Shown here: positions 6,221 through 14,670 of the stretch, one piece after another
Numbering within the stretch: the stretch's first letter is position 1
Layout: every line of letters starts with the position of its first letter
NCBI GenBank assembly: GCA_041675505.1
Contig: JBAYTR010000002.1
Location: 124,001-188,000 of the forward strand
Length of the DNA: 64,000 nt
Direction: 5' to 3'
Origin: JAGPCK01 sp041675505
GTDB lineage: Bacteria; Bacteroidota; Bacteroidia; UKL13-3
Made by a program: the position numbers and the translations under genes
The notes under the pieces: model-generated
The model's input: the letters and a program-made list of their open reading frames with translations, nothing else
Database searches by the model: none
What the model was told of the DNA's origin: nothing

Positions 6221-7894
6221 ATGGAGCACTTTGTAGTATCAGCCCGCAAATACCGTCCGTCCACTTTTGACAGTGTGATAGGCCAATCGCATGTAACACA
6301 AACACTTAAGAACGCAATTCACAGCAGCCACCTGGCCCATGCCTTTCTTTTTTGCGGTCCCAGAGGGGTAGGAAAAACCACCTGTGCCCGCATTTTGGCC
6401 AAAACCATCAACTGCCACAATATTACTGCTGATATTGAGCCGTGCAATACCTGCGATTCCTGTATGGCCTTTAATAATTCCAGCTCCTTTAATATATATG
6501 AGCTGGATGCAGCCTCCAATAACTCCGTAGAAGATATTCGGGGTTTAGTGGATCAGGTACGTTATGCTCCGCAGGGCGCCAAGTACAAAATCTACATCAT
6601 AGATGAGGTGCACATGCTCTCTACTGCGGCATTTAATGCGTTTTTGAAAACACTGGAAGAACCACCAGCGTATGCTATATTTATACTAGCTACTACTGAA
6701 AAGCATAAAATCCTGCCGACTATCCTTTCCCGCTGTCAGATTTTTGACTTTAAGCGCATTCGCGTGCAGGATTCCGTAGAACATCTGCGGAACATTTGTG
6801 CTAAAGAAGGTATTACTGCGGAAGAAGACGCGCTTCACGTAGTGGCCCAAAAAGCAGAAGGTGCCTTACGTGATGCCTTATCCATATTTGACCGTATTGT
6901 CAGCTTCTCGGGTACACACATCACTTATCAGGATGTTATTTCCAACCTCAACATTCTGGATTATGATTATTACTTCCGCATCATCGATGTACTGTACAAC
7001 CAGGATTTACCCGGCTCTCTGCTCATGTTTGATGAAATACTGAGCAAAGGATTTGATTCTCACCAGTTCCTTATTGGAATAAGTGAACACCTGCGTAACC
7101 TGTTGATGTGCAAAGATGAAAAAACCATTAAGCTGATGGAAGTTAGTGACAATGTAGCTTCACGCTACCTGGAACAGTCGCGCAACATTCCCTCCTCTTA
7201 CCTGCTTAATGCCATCAACATCACCAACCAATTCGACATTAATTACAAGAGCAGCAAGAATCAACGCCTGCATCTGGAACTGTGCCTGATGAAGTTGTGT
7301 TACCTGCAATCTTTGCTTGACAGCAAGCTCCTAGCCTCAGCCGGTGAGGATAAAAAAAAAACTGATGTAGCTCCGGCTAAAACACCGTCTCCTGTTGAAG
7401 CTCCTGCTGAAACCAAACCCTCAGCCGCTGCCCCTGCCCTGCCCAAACTGGGTAACCTGAGTGCCATCAAAAATAAACTGGCCGAGCAACAGGCCATTCA
7501 AAAAGCAGAAAGTGAACTGGAAGAAGAGGTAATTGAGGCAAAAGCTATTTCCCCTGATGAGTTACAGGCCTGCCTTTCGGCCCACCGCGAAAATTGCAAA
7601 CCAAGTTTAGCCGCTATATACAAAACCATACAACCGGTAGTGAACAACAATGTGCTTACCTTACCCGTAAGTAACAAAGCACAGGTTGATCAGGTAGAAG
7701 AAGACAAGCTGAACCTGCTCGCTTACCTCAAAGAAAAACTGGATAACCGCAGCATTCTTATTCAGATTGAGCTAAGCAAAACAGAAAGCACTGAAAAAAC
7801 TTTCTTCACCAACAAAGAAAAGTTTGAAGCCATGGTTTCAGATAACCCAGCCATCAATGACCTGCGTATGAAGTTGGGTTTGGAATTGGAGTAA
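6221..7894 (+). CDS. dnaX: DNA polymerase III subunit gamma/tau
   Basis: 557 residues from the ATG at 6221. The clamp-loader ATPase core is intact: Walker A G-P-R-G-V-G-K-T-T at about residues 46-54, zinc-binding Cys at 65, 75, 78 and 81, the I-I-D-E-V-H Walker B near 126, and an S-R-C sensor/arginine-finger motif. Domain III ends near residue 372. It is followed by a Pro/Ala-rich linker (about 380-415) and the tau-specific C-terminal part, which in other bacteria binds DnaE and DnaB. A run of ten A at the linker start could give a truncated gamma form (separate entry). Full length is tau. Convergent with the secreted-protein gene, 2 bases apart. Confidence 0.96.
   Translation: MEHFVVSARKYRPSTFDSVIGQSHVTQTLKNAIHSSHLAHAFLFCGPRGVGKTTCARILAKTINCHNITADIEPCNTCDSCMAFNNSSSFNIYELDAASNNSVEDIRGLVDQVRYAPQGAKYKIYIIDEVHMLSTAAFNAFLKTLEEPPAYAIFILATTEKHKILPTILSRCQIFDFKRIRVQDSVEHLRNICAKEGITAEEDALHVVAQKAEGALRDALSIFDRIVSFSGTHITYQDVISNLNILDYDYYFRIIDVLYNQDLPGSLLMFDEILSKGFDSHQFLIGISEHLRNLLMCKDEKTIKLMEVSDNVASRYLEQSRNIPSSYLLNAINITNQFDINYKSSKNQRLHLELCLMKLCYLQSLLDSKLLASAGEDKKKTDVAPAKTPSPVEAPAETKPSAAAPALPKLGNLSAIKNKLAEQQAIQKAESELEEEVIEAKAISPDELQACLSAHRENCKPSLAAIYKTIQPVVNNNVLTLPVSNKAQVDQVEEDKLNLLAYLKEKLDNRSILIQIELSKTESTEKTFFTNKEKFEAMVSDNPAINDLRMKLGLELE
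7352..7361 (+). promoter_or_regulatory. A10 slippery run in dnaX, candidate frameshift/transcriptional slippage site
   Basis: Ten consecutive A start on codon position 1 and encode Lys378-380 plus the first base of the next codon. One extra A, or a -1 ribosomal slip, gives Asn and then TGA at 7363-7365. One A fewer, or a +1 slip, gives Leu-Met and then TAG at 7368-7370. Either way a 381-382-residue product ends just after the clamp-loader core. GGTGAGG lies just upstream and could act as a weak internal Shine-Dalgarno site. Confidence 0.65.
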
Positions 7895-7896
7895 CT

Positions 7897-8562
7897 CTAT
7901 TTTTTCAAAAGCATCATAGATGCTCCTTTAAACCGTATTGTTTTCTCTTTGATATCAAAGTGTATTATTTCATTATTAAATACCCTCCGCTGGTAAGGTT
8001 CCGACATTACATAGTAGTTGATGCAATGTGCCGACTTGTGAGATAATTTAGTACTGAAAATATTGTCAGGGTATGCCAAGCAAACTAATTGTTCATCTTT
8101 TCTTGCGCCATTTCTGTATACTTTAAAAGTATTTGAATCAACCTTGTTATATAAGAGAGTATCTCTGCCTGAAATAAAATAGGGAAAAACTGATAACTCA
8201 TTATTATATAAATCAAAAAAGGATACTTCGGTTAATATCGAGTCTTGACTAAAAATACAGTTGTACTTCTCATACCCTTGATTCTTGATTGGCTTATTGA
8301 AAGAGTCAAGAATAAGAGACTTTTGATTTTTTGAATGCCATTTGCCTCTTTCTGTACCACCAATCAAGTGCCATGTCCAAATGTACTCAAAAGTGCTATC
8401 AGCTTTCAATTCTAGTCGGTATTTATAAAATGTATCTTCTATTTCGTAAACACCTACAAATAAATCCGTTTGAGCTGCTGACACTTTAGTCAGAAACATT
8501 ATTACCAATATTACTCTAATAGTATTACTGAAGAAAGAACGAAATAGTTGATTGGTATCCAT
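7897..8562 (-). CDS. Secreted protein of unknown function
   Basis: 221 residues. A hydrophobic segment at about 12-29 ending V-S-A-A-Q looks like a signal peptide preceded by a longer-than-usual charged N-terminus. An internal Met at about residue 22 is too late to supply a full signal. The start G-V-Y-E-I and L-E-L-K-A-D-S-T-F-E-Y, then G-x-W, recall lipocalin-like or METal-independent beta-barrel secreted proteins common in Bacteroidota, but the rest is not recognised. The gene is more AT-rich than its neighbours. It follows hutI by 15 bases and is probably the last gene of that operon. Confidence 0.6.
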   Translation of the reverse strand: MDTNQLFRSFFSNTIRVILVIMFLTKVSAAQTDLFVGVYEIEDTFYKYRLELKADSTFEYIWTWHLIGGTERGKWHSKNQKSLILDSFNKPIKNQGYEKYNCIFSQDSILTEVSFFDLYNNELSVFPYFISGRDTLLYNKVDSNTFKVYRNGARKDEQLVCLAYPDNIFSTKLSHKSAHCINYYVMSEPYQRRVFNNEIIHFDIKEKTIRFKGASMMLLKK

Positions 8563-8577
8563 ATGGCATCAACCTCT

Positions 8578-9834
8578 TCAAACTATCAACTCCCCGTTCA
8601 GAACTACGTGCTCGATGCAGTCGCTGCCAAAGTTGTATGGTATAAAGTTATAGGAAGGAATAGGTTTAGTTATAATCACACTGCCGGCTTTGCCTGTTGC
8701 AATACTGCCATGTGAATGTGCCAGCTCAATAGCAGCCGCCCCGTTAATGGTGGTGGCATGAATGGCTTCTTCGGGTGTTAAATGCATACGTGTACAGGCT
8801 AGTGACAATACGAAACTCATTCGGCCACTGGGTGAACTGCCGGGATTGTAATCAGAAGCCAGGCAAACAGGCAAGCCTGCATCAATCATTTTGCGCACAG
8901 GGGCATAGGGGATTCCCAGAAAAAAAGAACAACCCGGCAAAGCCATAGGCATGGTAGAGGAATTTTTCAAACAATCTATTTCCTCCTCTCCGCAGTATTC
9001 CAAATGGTCAACACTTAAGGCGTTATTTTTAACTGCTACCTGAACTCCACCTGAGTAGCCCAACTCGTTGCCATGAATTTTGGCTTTGAGACCAAGTGCT
9101 GAAGCTGCCTTTAGAATTTTATCGGTTTCTTCGGGTGTAAAAAATCCGTTATCGCAAAATACATCACAATAATCTGCCAGTTGTTCCTTTACAATACGCG
9201 GCAACATTTCTTCTATGATGAGTTTAATGTAGCCGCTTCTGTTTTGTTTGTACTCCAGCGGAAAAGCGTGCGCCCCTAAAAAATTAGCTTTAATGGGAAT
9301 GGGTGAAACTTTTTTGAGCCTTTGAATTACCCGCAGCATTTTGATTTCATCTTCCACCGTTAAACCATAGCCGCTTTTAATTTCGATGGCTCCTGTTCCT
9401 TGTTTAATCACTTCCAGCAAACGATTACGAGCACCTTCATATAAATCATCTTCGCTCATGGCTTGCAGGCGTATGGCGGAATTCAGTATTCCCCCGCCCT
9501 TCTCAGCTATCTCTTCATAACGCATACCCTTGATGCGCATCACAAATTCTTCTTCACGGGTAGCGGCAAAAACCAGGTGCGTATGTGCATCCACAAACGT
9601 GGGCATCACCACTCTGCCTGAAGCGTCTATCTGCGTAACCGTTGAGTGATTGTTAACTACCGCAATGGCATCAAAGTTTTTCATACTGCCGAAAGACGAT
9701 ATCTTACCGTTTTCAATGTAGAGAAAGGCGTTCTCTATCACGTGCATCTCTTTCATCTCTTTGCCTGCTCTGCGAAGCAGCTTATGCTCGTCAACACCAA
9801 TGAGTTGTTTGATATTTTTGATGAGTAAGTTCAT
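8578..9834 (-). CDS. hutI: Imidazolonepropionase
   Basis: 418 residues of the amidohydrolase superfamily. The metal-binding D-A-H-T-H-L-V-F is near residue 82, followed by the HutI-specific R-I-K-G-M-R-Y-E-E-I-A-E-K-G-G-G-I. Further ligands and substrate residues are in H-G-N-E-L-G-Y-S-G-G and A-S-D-Y-N-P-G-S-S. The enzyme hydrolyses 4-imidazolone-5-propanoate to N-formimidoyl-L-glutamate in histidine degradation. The length is normal. No other hut gene is adjacent: it is embedded between ispE (10 bases upstream) and a secreted-protein gene, so it appears to be transcribed with unrelated housekeeping genes. Confidence 0.93.
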   Translation of the reverse strand: MNLLIKNIKQLIGVDEHKLLRRAGKEMKEMHVIENAFLYIENGKISSFGSMKNFDAIAVVNNHSTVTQIDASGRVVMPTFVDAHTHLVFAATREEEFVMRIKGMRYEEIAEKGGGILNSAIRLQAMSEDDLYEGARNRLLEVIKQGTGAIEIKSGYGLTVEDEIKMLRVIQRLKKVSPIPIKANFLGAHAFPLEYKQNRSGYIKLIIEEMLPRIVKEQLADYCDVFCDNGFFTPEETDKILKAASALGLKAKIHGNELGYSGGVQVAVKNNALSVDHLEYCGEEEIDCLKNSSTMPMALPGCSFFLGIPYAPVRKMIDAGLPVCLASDYNPGSSPSGRMSFVLSLACTRMHLTPEEAIHATTINGAAAIELAHSHGSIATGKAGSVIITKPIPSYNFIPYNFGSDCIEHVVLNGELIV

Positions 9835-9844
9835 GCTATGTTGT

Positions 9845-10675
9845 TTACAATCTACCTGAATAATATTTCAAACGTTTAAATGCAGCAGGCAATTGCGGTT
9901 TTTCTTTGAACAAACCGAATACTGCTGAACCACTCCCACTCATGGCAGCGTAAGTAGCCCCCAGTTCATACATTTTTTGTTTAAGAAGTTTAATCTTCGG
10001 GTGTTTTTGAAATACAGAAAACTCAAAATCATTTTCAAGCAACTTCTTCCATTTGGTAACGGGCTGCTGAATGATGTATTCCAGTTTATTGTTACCCTCT
10101 GTTTTGCCTCTTTTTTTCACCTCTGCATAAGCATCAGCCGTACTCACATGAATAGCAGGATGCACAATTACTATGTGCCACCCTCTTAAATCAAGCGACA
10201 ATTTCTTCAGTTGCTCTCCCCTGCCTGAAGCAAGTGCAGGCACACTATCTATAAAAAATGCACAGTCGCTTCCCAACTGAGCCGCATAAGCTTGCCGTTG
10301 ATTTAAGGTTAATCCCAACTCAAATTTTTCATTCAATAAATTGATGGTGTAAGCCGCATCTGCTGAACCACCGCCCAAGCCGGCTCCCATAGGAATATTT
10401 TTGAGCAGGTGAATATTTACCGGAGGCAAATCAAAATCTGCATCAAGTAAATGGTAGGCTTTAACACAGAGGTTGTTCTCGCTTTTGCCGTCAATCACTA
10501 AGCCATGCGAGCTGAATGATACTTTCTGCTTCCGCAAACGTTTGGCCGTGATTATCTCGAGCGCATCATTCCATTGTACCGGATAAAATACCGTTTCGAT
10601 ATTGTGAAACCCATCCTTACGTTTATTGATAACGTGGAGGCCTAAATTTATTTTACAGTCGGGGAACTTTATCAT
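9845..10675 (-). CDS. ispE: 4-diphosphocytidyl-2-C-methyl-D-erythritol kinase
   Basis: 276 residues of the GHMP kinase family. The N-terminus has K-I-N-L-G-L-H-V with the catalytic-site Lys. The ATP-binding P-M-G-A-G-L-G-G-G-S-A-D-A-A lies near residues 95-108, and the C-terminal S-G-S-G-S-A-V-F-G-L-F motif is present. It phosphorylates CDP-methylerythritol in the MEP route to isoprenoids. The start ATG overlaps the stop of the upstream thioredoxin-like gene by one base (TAATG), which suggests translational coupling. Confidence 0.95.
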   Translation of the reverse strand: MIKFPDCKINLGLHVINKRKDGFHNIETVFYPVQWNDALEIITAKRLRKQKVSFSSHGLVIDGKSENNLCVKAYHLLDADFDLPPVNIHLLKNIPMGAGLGGGSADAAYTINLLNEKFELGLTLNQRQAYAAQLGSDCAFFIDSVPALASGRGEQLKKLSLDLRGWHIVIVHPAIHVSTADAYAEVKKRGKTEGNNKLEYIIQQPVTKWKKLLENDFEFSVFQKHPKIKLLKQKMYELGATYAAMSGSGSAVFGLFKEKPQLPAAFKRLKYYSGRL

Positions 10676-11874
10676 TAATCCACTTTAATAACACCTGCCG
10701 GCTGAGCGGATTCCAGGCTTTTTTCAATTTTCAAAAGTAACTCCTCCGTAGCTTTTACGTCTTTATCTGCGCGCTTGCCTGCCTCAATAGCTAACCTAGC
10801 ATATTCTTTGGCTTCCTTGGGGTTGTTGGTTTTAAAAAGTAAAGCAGCATAGGTATCTAAATAGTCATACTCCTTTTCAGTTTCCACTACAGTACCCATC
10901 CATTCTTTTGCCTGCACCAGTAATTCATTGTTATCACACTTCTCATATAACTCCCACGCTGCTGAATTGATAAAACTGTTACTAAGCTGAATTCCGGAGG
11001 ATTTTGCATCTTGAATAGCGGAAACATACAACTCCCATTTTTCAGTAGACTTATAGTACTCAGAATAAAAATAAAATCTGTTCTCTCTGTTCTGAGCAAT
11101 AACGTTCCCGTATTTGACCTCGAGTTCAGCAAAGCCTTTTTCATTTCTATCCTTTGCCAATTTTCGCATTTTACTTACTACTGATGACCATATGGCGTCT
11201 GAGATCTCTTCGGCACCAAATAATTGCGCATACTTGCTTTCATTTGAAACAAGCAGGCTCAGGTATTTATCATTCAGCTGGTGGCTGAAACGAAACATCA
11301 CATTGGCATTTATTTCTGTAAAAAAATCTTTTTGCTTGTCAAGGTAACGGTGCAGTATACTATCAGTTGGAAACTTACGCTTGCCGTTCTCAGCAAACGC
11401 ACTCACATAAAAATCAGGGTAAACTAAATCAAGGTTGGCATGGTTATATCCCGGTCTGTTTACTCCTTCTTTTTGAGCCAGTTTCTGCTCAAGTGTTTGA
11501 ATAAAGTCTTTGGGTTTCTGGTAGCCTTTAATGATGTGCAGCAATTTACCCTCTTCGTCCAAAATCAAAAAAGAAGGAAAAGAAGTAATGATGTACTTAC
11601 GGGATAATTTTGACCCCAACACATCTTTTTCCATCTCCAACTTAGTAGCCACAAAACTGCGGTTCATTATATCAGCCACCTGTTTGTCGGCAAAGGTTTC
11701 CTTATCCATCACCTTGCACCAGCCGCACCAATCGGTGTAGGCATCAATAAATATTAGTTTTTTTTCTGCCTTTGCTTTAGCCTTTAAACTACTCCAATCG
11801 GCTTTGATAAAACTCACCTGAGCATTCAACTGTAAACTAAGAAAAGTAGTGAATAGAATAAGTAAATGTTTCAT
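10675..11874 (-). CDS. Periplasmic thioredoxin-fold protein with helical C-terminal domain
   Basis: 399 residues. A signal peptide ends L-N-A-Q at about residue 19. A thioredoxin-like domain (about 25-150) carries W-C-G-W-C, a C-x-x-C redox motif, with the cis-Pro in S-F-P-S-F. The remaining 250 residues are helical and charged, resembling TPR-like repeats (E-A-K-E-Y-A-R-L-A-I-E-A). The layout resembles Bacteroidota proteins that act as periplasmic thiol reductases or chaperones. Substrate unknown. Between DUF58 (17 bases upstream) and ispE (one-base overlap). Confidence 0.8.
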   Translation of the reverse strand: MKHLLILFTTFLSLQLNAQVSFIKADWSSLKAKAKAEKKLIFIDAYTDWCGWCKVMDKETFADKQVADIMNRSFVATKLEMEKDVLGSKLSRKYIITSFPSFLILDEEGKLLHIIKGYQKPKDFIQTLEQKLAQKEGVNRPGYNHANLDLVYPDFYVSAFAENGKRKFPTDSILHRYLDKQKDFFTEINANVMFRFSHQLNDKYLSLLVSNESKYAQLFGAEEISDAIWSSVVSKMRKLAKDRNEKGFAELEVKYGNVIAQNRENRFYFYSEYYKSTEKWELYVSAIQDAKSSGIQLSNSFINSAAWELYEKCDNNELLVQAKEWMGTVVETEKEYDYLDTYAALLFKTNNPKEAKEYARLAIEAGKRADKDVKATEELLLKIEKSLESAQPAGVIKVD

Positions 11875-11891
11875 ATACTTAAATGTTACTG

Positions 11892-12806
11892 TTAATACAA
11901 CTTAGCACGTTTCATAATAAAGGGTAAAAGCACCTGTGCGAAATCAGTGCCCACCTCTGCTTCTACAAAATCAATTTTGTACTGCATGCAACGGGTAACA
12001 AGTTCCTTTTTGAAACTGTCCCAGGCTTCGAGGTATTGCTTTTTTAATGCCTGTGGTTGCAACTTCATGCGTTCACCCGTTTCCATATCTACAAATACAT
12101 ACGGACGGTTGCTGAAATCAAACTCAGCCTCCAGTTTTTTGTCTGACACATGAAATAAAATTACTTCATGCTTGTTGAAACGTAAATGCTGCAGGGCTGA
12201 AAACAATTCATCCAAATCCACAGTGCTATCGAGCATATCGGTAAACACCATCACCATGCTGCGCTTGTGAATACTCTCTGACAGTTCATGCAACACTTTG
12301 GCAATATTACTCCCTTTGTTTTGTTGCGGTACTTTGAGCAATTGCTCCATTCTGCCAAACATCAGCCTGCGGTGCAAGGCCGTGGCACGTGCTTCAGAGA
12401 GGTAATTGATTTGTTCATCAAACAAACATAAACCTGATGCATCGCGCTGTTTGCTCAACAATTGCATAAGTGAGGCTGCGGCATAAACCGAGAACGAAAT
12501 TTTGCTCAACCCTTCCTGCGGAAAAAACATGGACGAGCTGCAATCTATGGCCATGTAACAGCGCAGGTTAGTCTCCTCCTCGTAACGTTTGGTAAACAGC
12601 TTTTCAGTACGGGCATACAACTTCCAATCAATATGACGGGTTGACTCCCCAGTATTGTACAAACGGTGCTCAGCAAACTCCACAGAAAACCCGTGGTACG
12701 GACTTTTATGCAGCCCGGTTATAAAACCTTCAATTACCTGCTTGGCCAGCAACTCGAGGTTGCCTGTTTGCAACAGATGTTCAGTATCTAATTTTAATTC
12801 GGCCAT
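11892..12806 (-). CDS. DUF58 (von Willebrand factor A-like) protein
   Basis: 304 residues from the ATG at 12806. A GTG one codon upstream is open, but the -7 box sits 4 bases before the ATG. The DUF58 signature G-E-S-T-R-H-I-D-W-K-L-Y-A-R-T follows G-F-S-V-E-F-A-E near residues 40-65. A vWA-like MIDAS D-C-S-S-S-M lies near residue 89. DUF58 proteins usually occur with MoxR ATPases and BatA/B vWA proteins in Bacteroidota aerotolerance clusters. No MoxR gene is in the window. First gene of a five-gene minus-strand unit with the thioredoxin-like protein, ispE, hutI and the secreted protein. Confidence 0.88.
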   Translation of the reverse strand: MAELKLDTEHLLQTGNLELLAKQVIEGFITGLHKSPYHGFSVEFAEHRLYNTGESTRHIDWKLYARTEKLFTKRYEEETNLRCYMAIDCSSSMFFPQEGLSKISFSVYAAASLMQLLSKQRDASGLCLFDEQINYLSEARATALHRRLMFGRMEQLLKVPQQNKGSNIAKVLHELSESIHKRSMVMVFTDMLDSTVDLDELFSALQHLRFNKHEVILFHVSDKKLEAEFDFSNRPYVFVDMETGERMKLQPQALKKQYLEAWDSFKKELVTRCMQYKIDFVEAEVGTDFAQVLLPFIMKRAKLY

Positions 12807-12810
12807 CACA

Positions 12811-12818
12811 CAAAACTA
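12811..12818 (-). promoter_or_regulatory. -7 element TAGTTTTG of the DUF58 operon
   Basis: Exact TAnnTTTG on the minus strand, 4 bases before the ATG at 12806. The predicted transcript is leaderless. Confidence 0.5.
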
Positions 12819-12862
12819 ATAACTTGGGCGGTATTTCGCAGACTGTGCCTCATAATAATTCA

Positions 12863-12870
12863 TATATTTG
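12863..12870 (+). promoter_or_regulatory. -7 element TATATTTG of the DUF2061 gene
   Basis: Exact TAnnTTTG ending 5 bases before the TTG start codon at 12876. It is 44 bases from the opposing DUF58 element, giving a compact divergent promoter region. Confidence 0.5.
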
Positions 12871-12875
12871 TAAAC

Positions 12876-13307
12876 TTGACTGAATCATCCTACCGTAGTA
12901 TAATCAAAAGCATCAGCTGGCGTGCAGTTGGCACGTTGGATACCATTCTGGTTTCGTGGTTTATTATTGGCAGCGGAGGACATGTAAAGGCTTTGTCCAT
13001 AGGCCTTAGCGAACTACTTACCAAAATTGCCCTATATTATTTTCACGAACGTTTTTGGGTGTACCTGATGGTACGTTACCAATGGAGCCAAACCCCGCGT
13101 TTCTCTATACTCAAGGCTATATCCTGGCGAGTGGTGGGCACCATTGATACGATTATTCTTTCCACTTTAATTACGGATGACCCGTTTACAGGGCTGAAAA
13201 TTGGCGGCACCGAGCTGGTAACTAAAATTATACTCTACTACCTGCATGAGCGCGCCTGGGCAAGGCTACCCGTTGGAACAGTAAGAAAGTGGCTGGGACG
13301 AAATTAA
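12876..13307 (+). CDS. Membrane protein with two DUF2061 repeats
   Basis: 143 residues made of two tandem copies of a roughly 60-residue unit. Each copy opens K-S-I/A-I-S-W-R-A/V-V-G-T-L/I-D-T-I (near residues 11 and 80), has one or two membrane segments, and closes with T-K-I-A/I-L-Y-Y-x-H-E-R-F/A-W. This is the DUF2061 family, small predicted membrane proteins found in Bacteroidota and Proteobacteria, sometimes near sulfate-assimilation genes. No such genes are here and the function is unknown. The start is TTG; no ATG is available, and the -7 box lies 5 bases upstream. Confidence 0.85.
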   Translation: MTESSYRSIIKSISWRAVGTLDTILVSWFIIGSGGHVKALSIGLSELLTKIALYYFHERFWVYLMVRYQWSQTPRFSILKAISWRVVGTIDTIILSTLITDDPFTGLKIGGTELVTKIILYYLHERAWARLPVGTVRKWLGRN

Positions 13308-13337
13308 TTCGCATTAAAAGAAATTTAAACTATCATA

Positions 13338-13345
13338 TATCTTTG
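13338..13345 (+). promoter_or_regulatory. -7 element TATCTTTG
   Basis: Exact TAnnTTTG upstream of the ATG at 13376, giving a leader of about 25 bases. AGGAG at 13350-13354 is too far (about 21 bases) from the ATG to be a normal ribosome-binding site. Confidence 0.5.
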
Positions 13346-13375
13346 CCTTAGGAGATATATAAAATCAATCAAACA

Positions 13376-14032
13376 ATGCAAAAAACTGTCATACTCTCAT
13401 TTGTGTTAATTTTGTCCCTAAATTGTAGTGGACAGCTATTTGATTCTACGTGTATAAACTCAATAAAAGTGGTTGGCTTATCTGGCCAACTTACCCATAA
13501 ACTTATAAACAGTAAAGACTACTTCGTAGCAAAACTAAATGAAATTACAAAAACACACCCTGCTGCATCTAATATTTGTGAAGTTGCCATCAATATTAAC
13601 TACAAAGATGGACTAGGCGAACTAACGATTAAAGGATATTATGATATTTATGCATTTTGGAACTCTCCAAAACCACAAAACAGCTTTTATGTGGATCTTT
13701 ATCTTCCTTACTCTCTTGCATCAATAGGGGCAGACTACTTGCAAAGGGTTGCAATGCTTGAAAATGATCGCAGGTTTTTAGACTTTAAAATAAAAGTTGT
13801 ATTAAAAAAAGATAAAAGTAATGACTTCATGGCATTCAACATTCTTAGCACTCCTAACTTTAGGAATATTTTAAGCGTTGAATTCGGTAGGATTACTGTT
13901 CATTACTTAGGAAGAACATATTATGTTGAAGGAAGGTCAGAACAACACCTTTTATATCCTAATAAAAGCTTAGGCTTAGACGGTAAAAAGAATGGAAATT
14001 ACTATTTCTACAAATTCTGCGAAACGAATTGA
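13376..14032 (+). CDS. AT-rich gene for a secreted protein of unknown function
   Basis: 218 residues. A signal peptide of about 19 residues ends N-C-S-G-Q. Cleavage after Gly-Gln or lipidation at the Cys are both possible, but the Cys context (L-N-C-S) is a weak lipobox. The mature protein has no motif I recognise; it is rich in Tyr, Phe and Asn and looks like an all-beta secreted protein. Codon use is clearly more AT-rich than dnaE or the DUF2061 gene on either side, and the next gene overlaps its stop by four bases. The two AT-rich genes probably form one unit, possibly acquired. Confidence 0.6.
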   Translation: MQKTVILSFVLILSLNCSGQLFDSTCINSIKVVGLSGQLTHKLINSKDYFVAKLNEITKTHPAASNICEVAININYKDGLGELTIKGYYDIYAFWNSPKPQNSFYVDLYLPYSLASIGADYLQRVAMLENDRRFLDFKIKVVLKKDKSNDFMAFNILSTPNFRNILSVEFGRITVHYLGRTYYVEGRSEQHLLYPNKSLGLDGKKNGNYYFYKFCETN

Positions 14033-14661
14033 GAACATTAGAAGTTTTATTCAACTTAAATGATAGTGAAATACTATCTACACTGTCGTACTTTGACAAC
14101 CTAAATCCAGCACTATATATGTACAATCAACTTTTAAGACATGGCGGACAACATGAAATATCTCCTGACTTTATTGAATTGTGCTACTTAACTCTTATGG
14201 CATGGGGGATGAATAGTAGACGAGCGAAATTAGTCTGCTTTAGTGAATTTGATGACATGATTAACAAACACAAGAACTCAATTATTGAATTAAGAAAATA
14301 CAGTATTACAGATATCCATCATCACATATATTTACAAGAAGAAATTTCTAATCTGTTTCACAATATAACTATAAGCAAATGTAAAACTAAGATTGTTTCA
14401 ACTTCAAAATTGTTGCATTTTGTCTTGCCCAACACACTTGTTCCAATAGATTGGAGATACACATTAACTTTTTTTAATGTATACCCGTCTAGTATATCTG
14501 AAGGAGAAATATATTTATCAATTCAAAAACAATTTTCTCAATTCGCTTACAAAAAAAAATTGAGTCACTTAATTGGCTCAGAAATTTGCCCGAACATACC
14601 AAAAGCCATTGACAATCTATTAATCGCTCACATTAAAAAAAATAGGTTACTTATTCTCTAA
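14029..14661 (+). CDS. AT-rich gene for a cytoplasmic protein of unknown function
   Basis: 210 residues, TTG start overlapping the previous stop (TTGA). No signal peptide or membrane segment. The central part reads S-K-L-L-H-F-V-L-P-N-T-L-V-P-I-D-W-R-Y-T-L near residues 123-145. This motif, K-x-L-H-x-x-x-P-x-x-x-x-P-x-D-x-R-Y-T, resembles by eye a widespread family of roughly 200-residue uncharacterised bacterial proteins. No enzymatic motif is visible. Its last codons overlap the terminator hairpin of the opposing dnaE-trxA unit, so the DNA serves both strands. Confidence 0.6.
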   Translation: MRTLEVLFNLNDSEILSTLSYFDNLNPALYMYNQLLRHGGQHEISPDFIELCYLTLMAWGMNSRRAKLVCFSEFDDMINKHKNSIIELRKYSITDIHHHIYLQEEISNLFHNITISKCKTKIVSTSKLLHFVLPNTLVPIDWRYTLTFFNVYPSSISEGEIYLSIQKQFSQFAYKKKLSHLIGSEICPNIPKAIDNLLIAHIKKNRLLIL

Positions 14662-14670
14662 GTAACCTAT
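14642..14670 (-). terminator. Intrinsic terminator of dnaE-trxA
   Basis: Perfect 12-bp stem ATAGGTTACTTA / TAAGTAACCTAT with a 5-base loop. On the minus strand it continues into a run of eight T (14642-14635). It lies 26 bases after the trxA stop and overlaps the last seven codons of the opposing gene. Confidence 0.88.
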
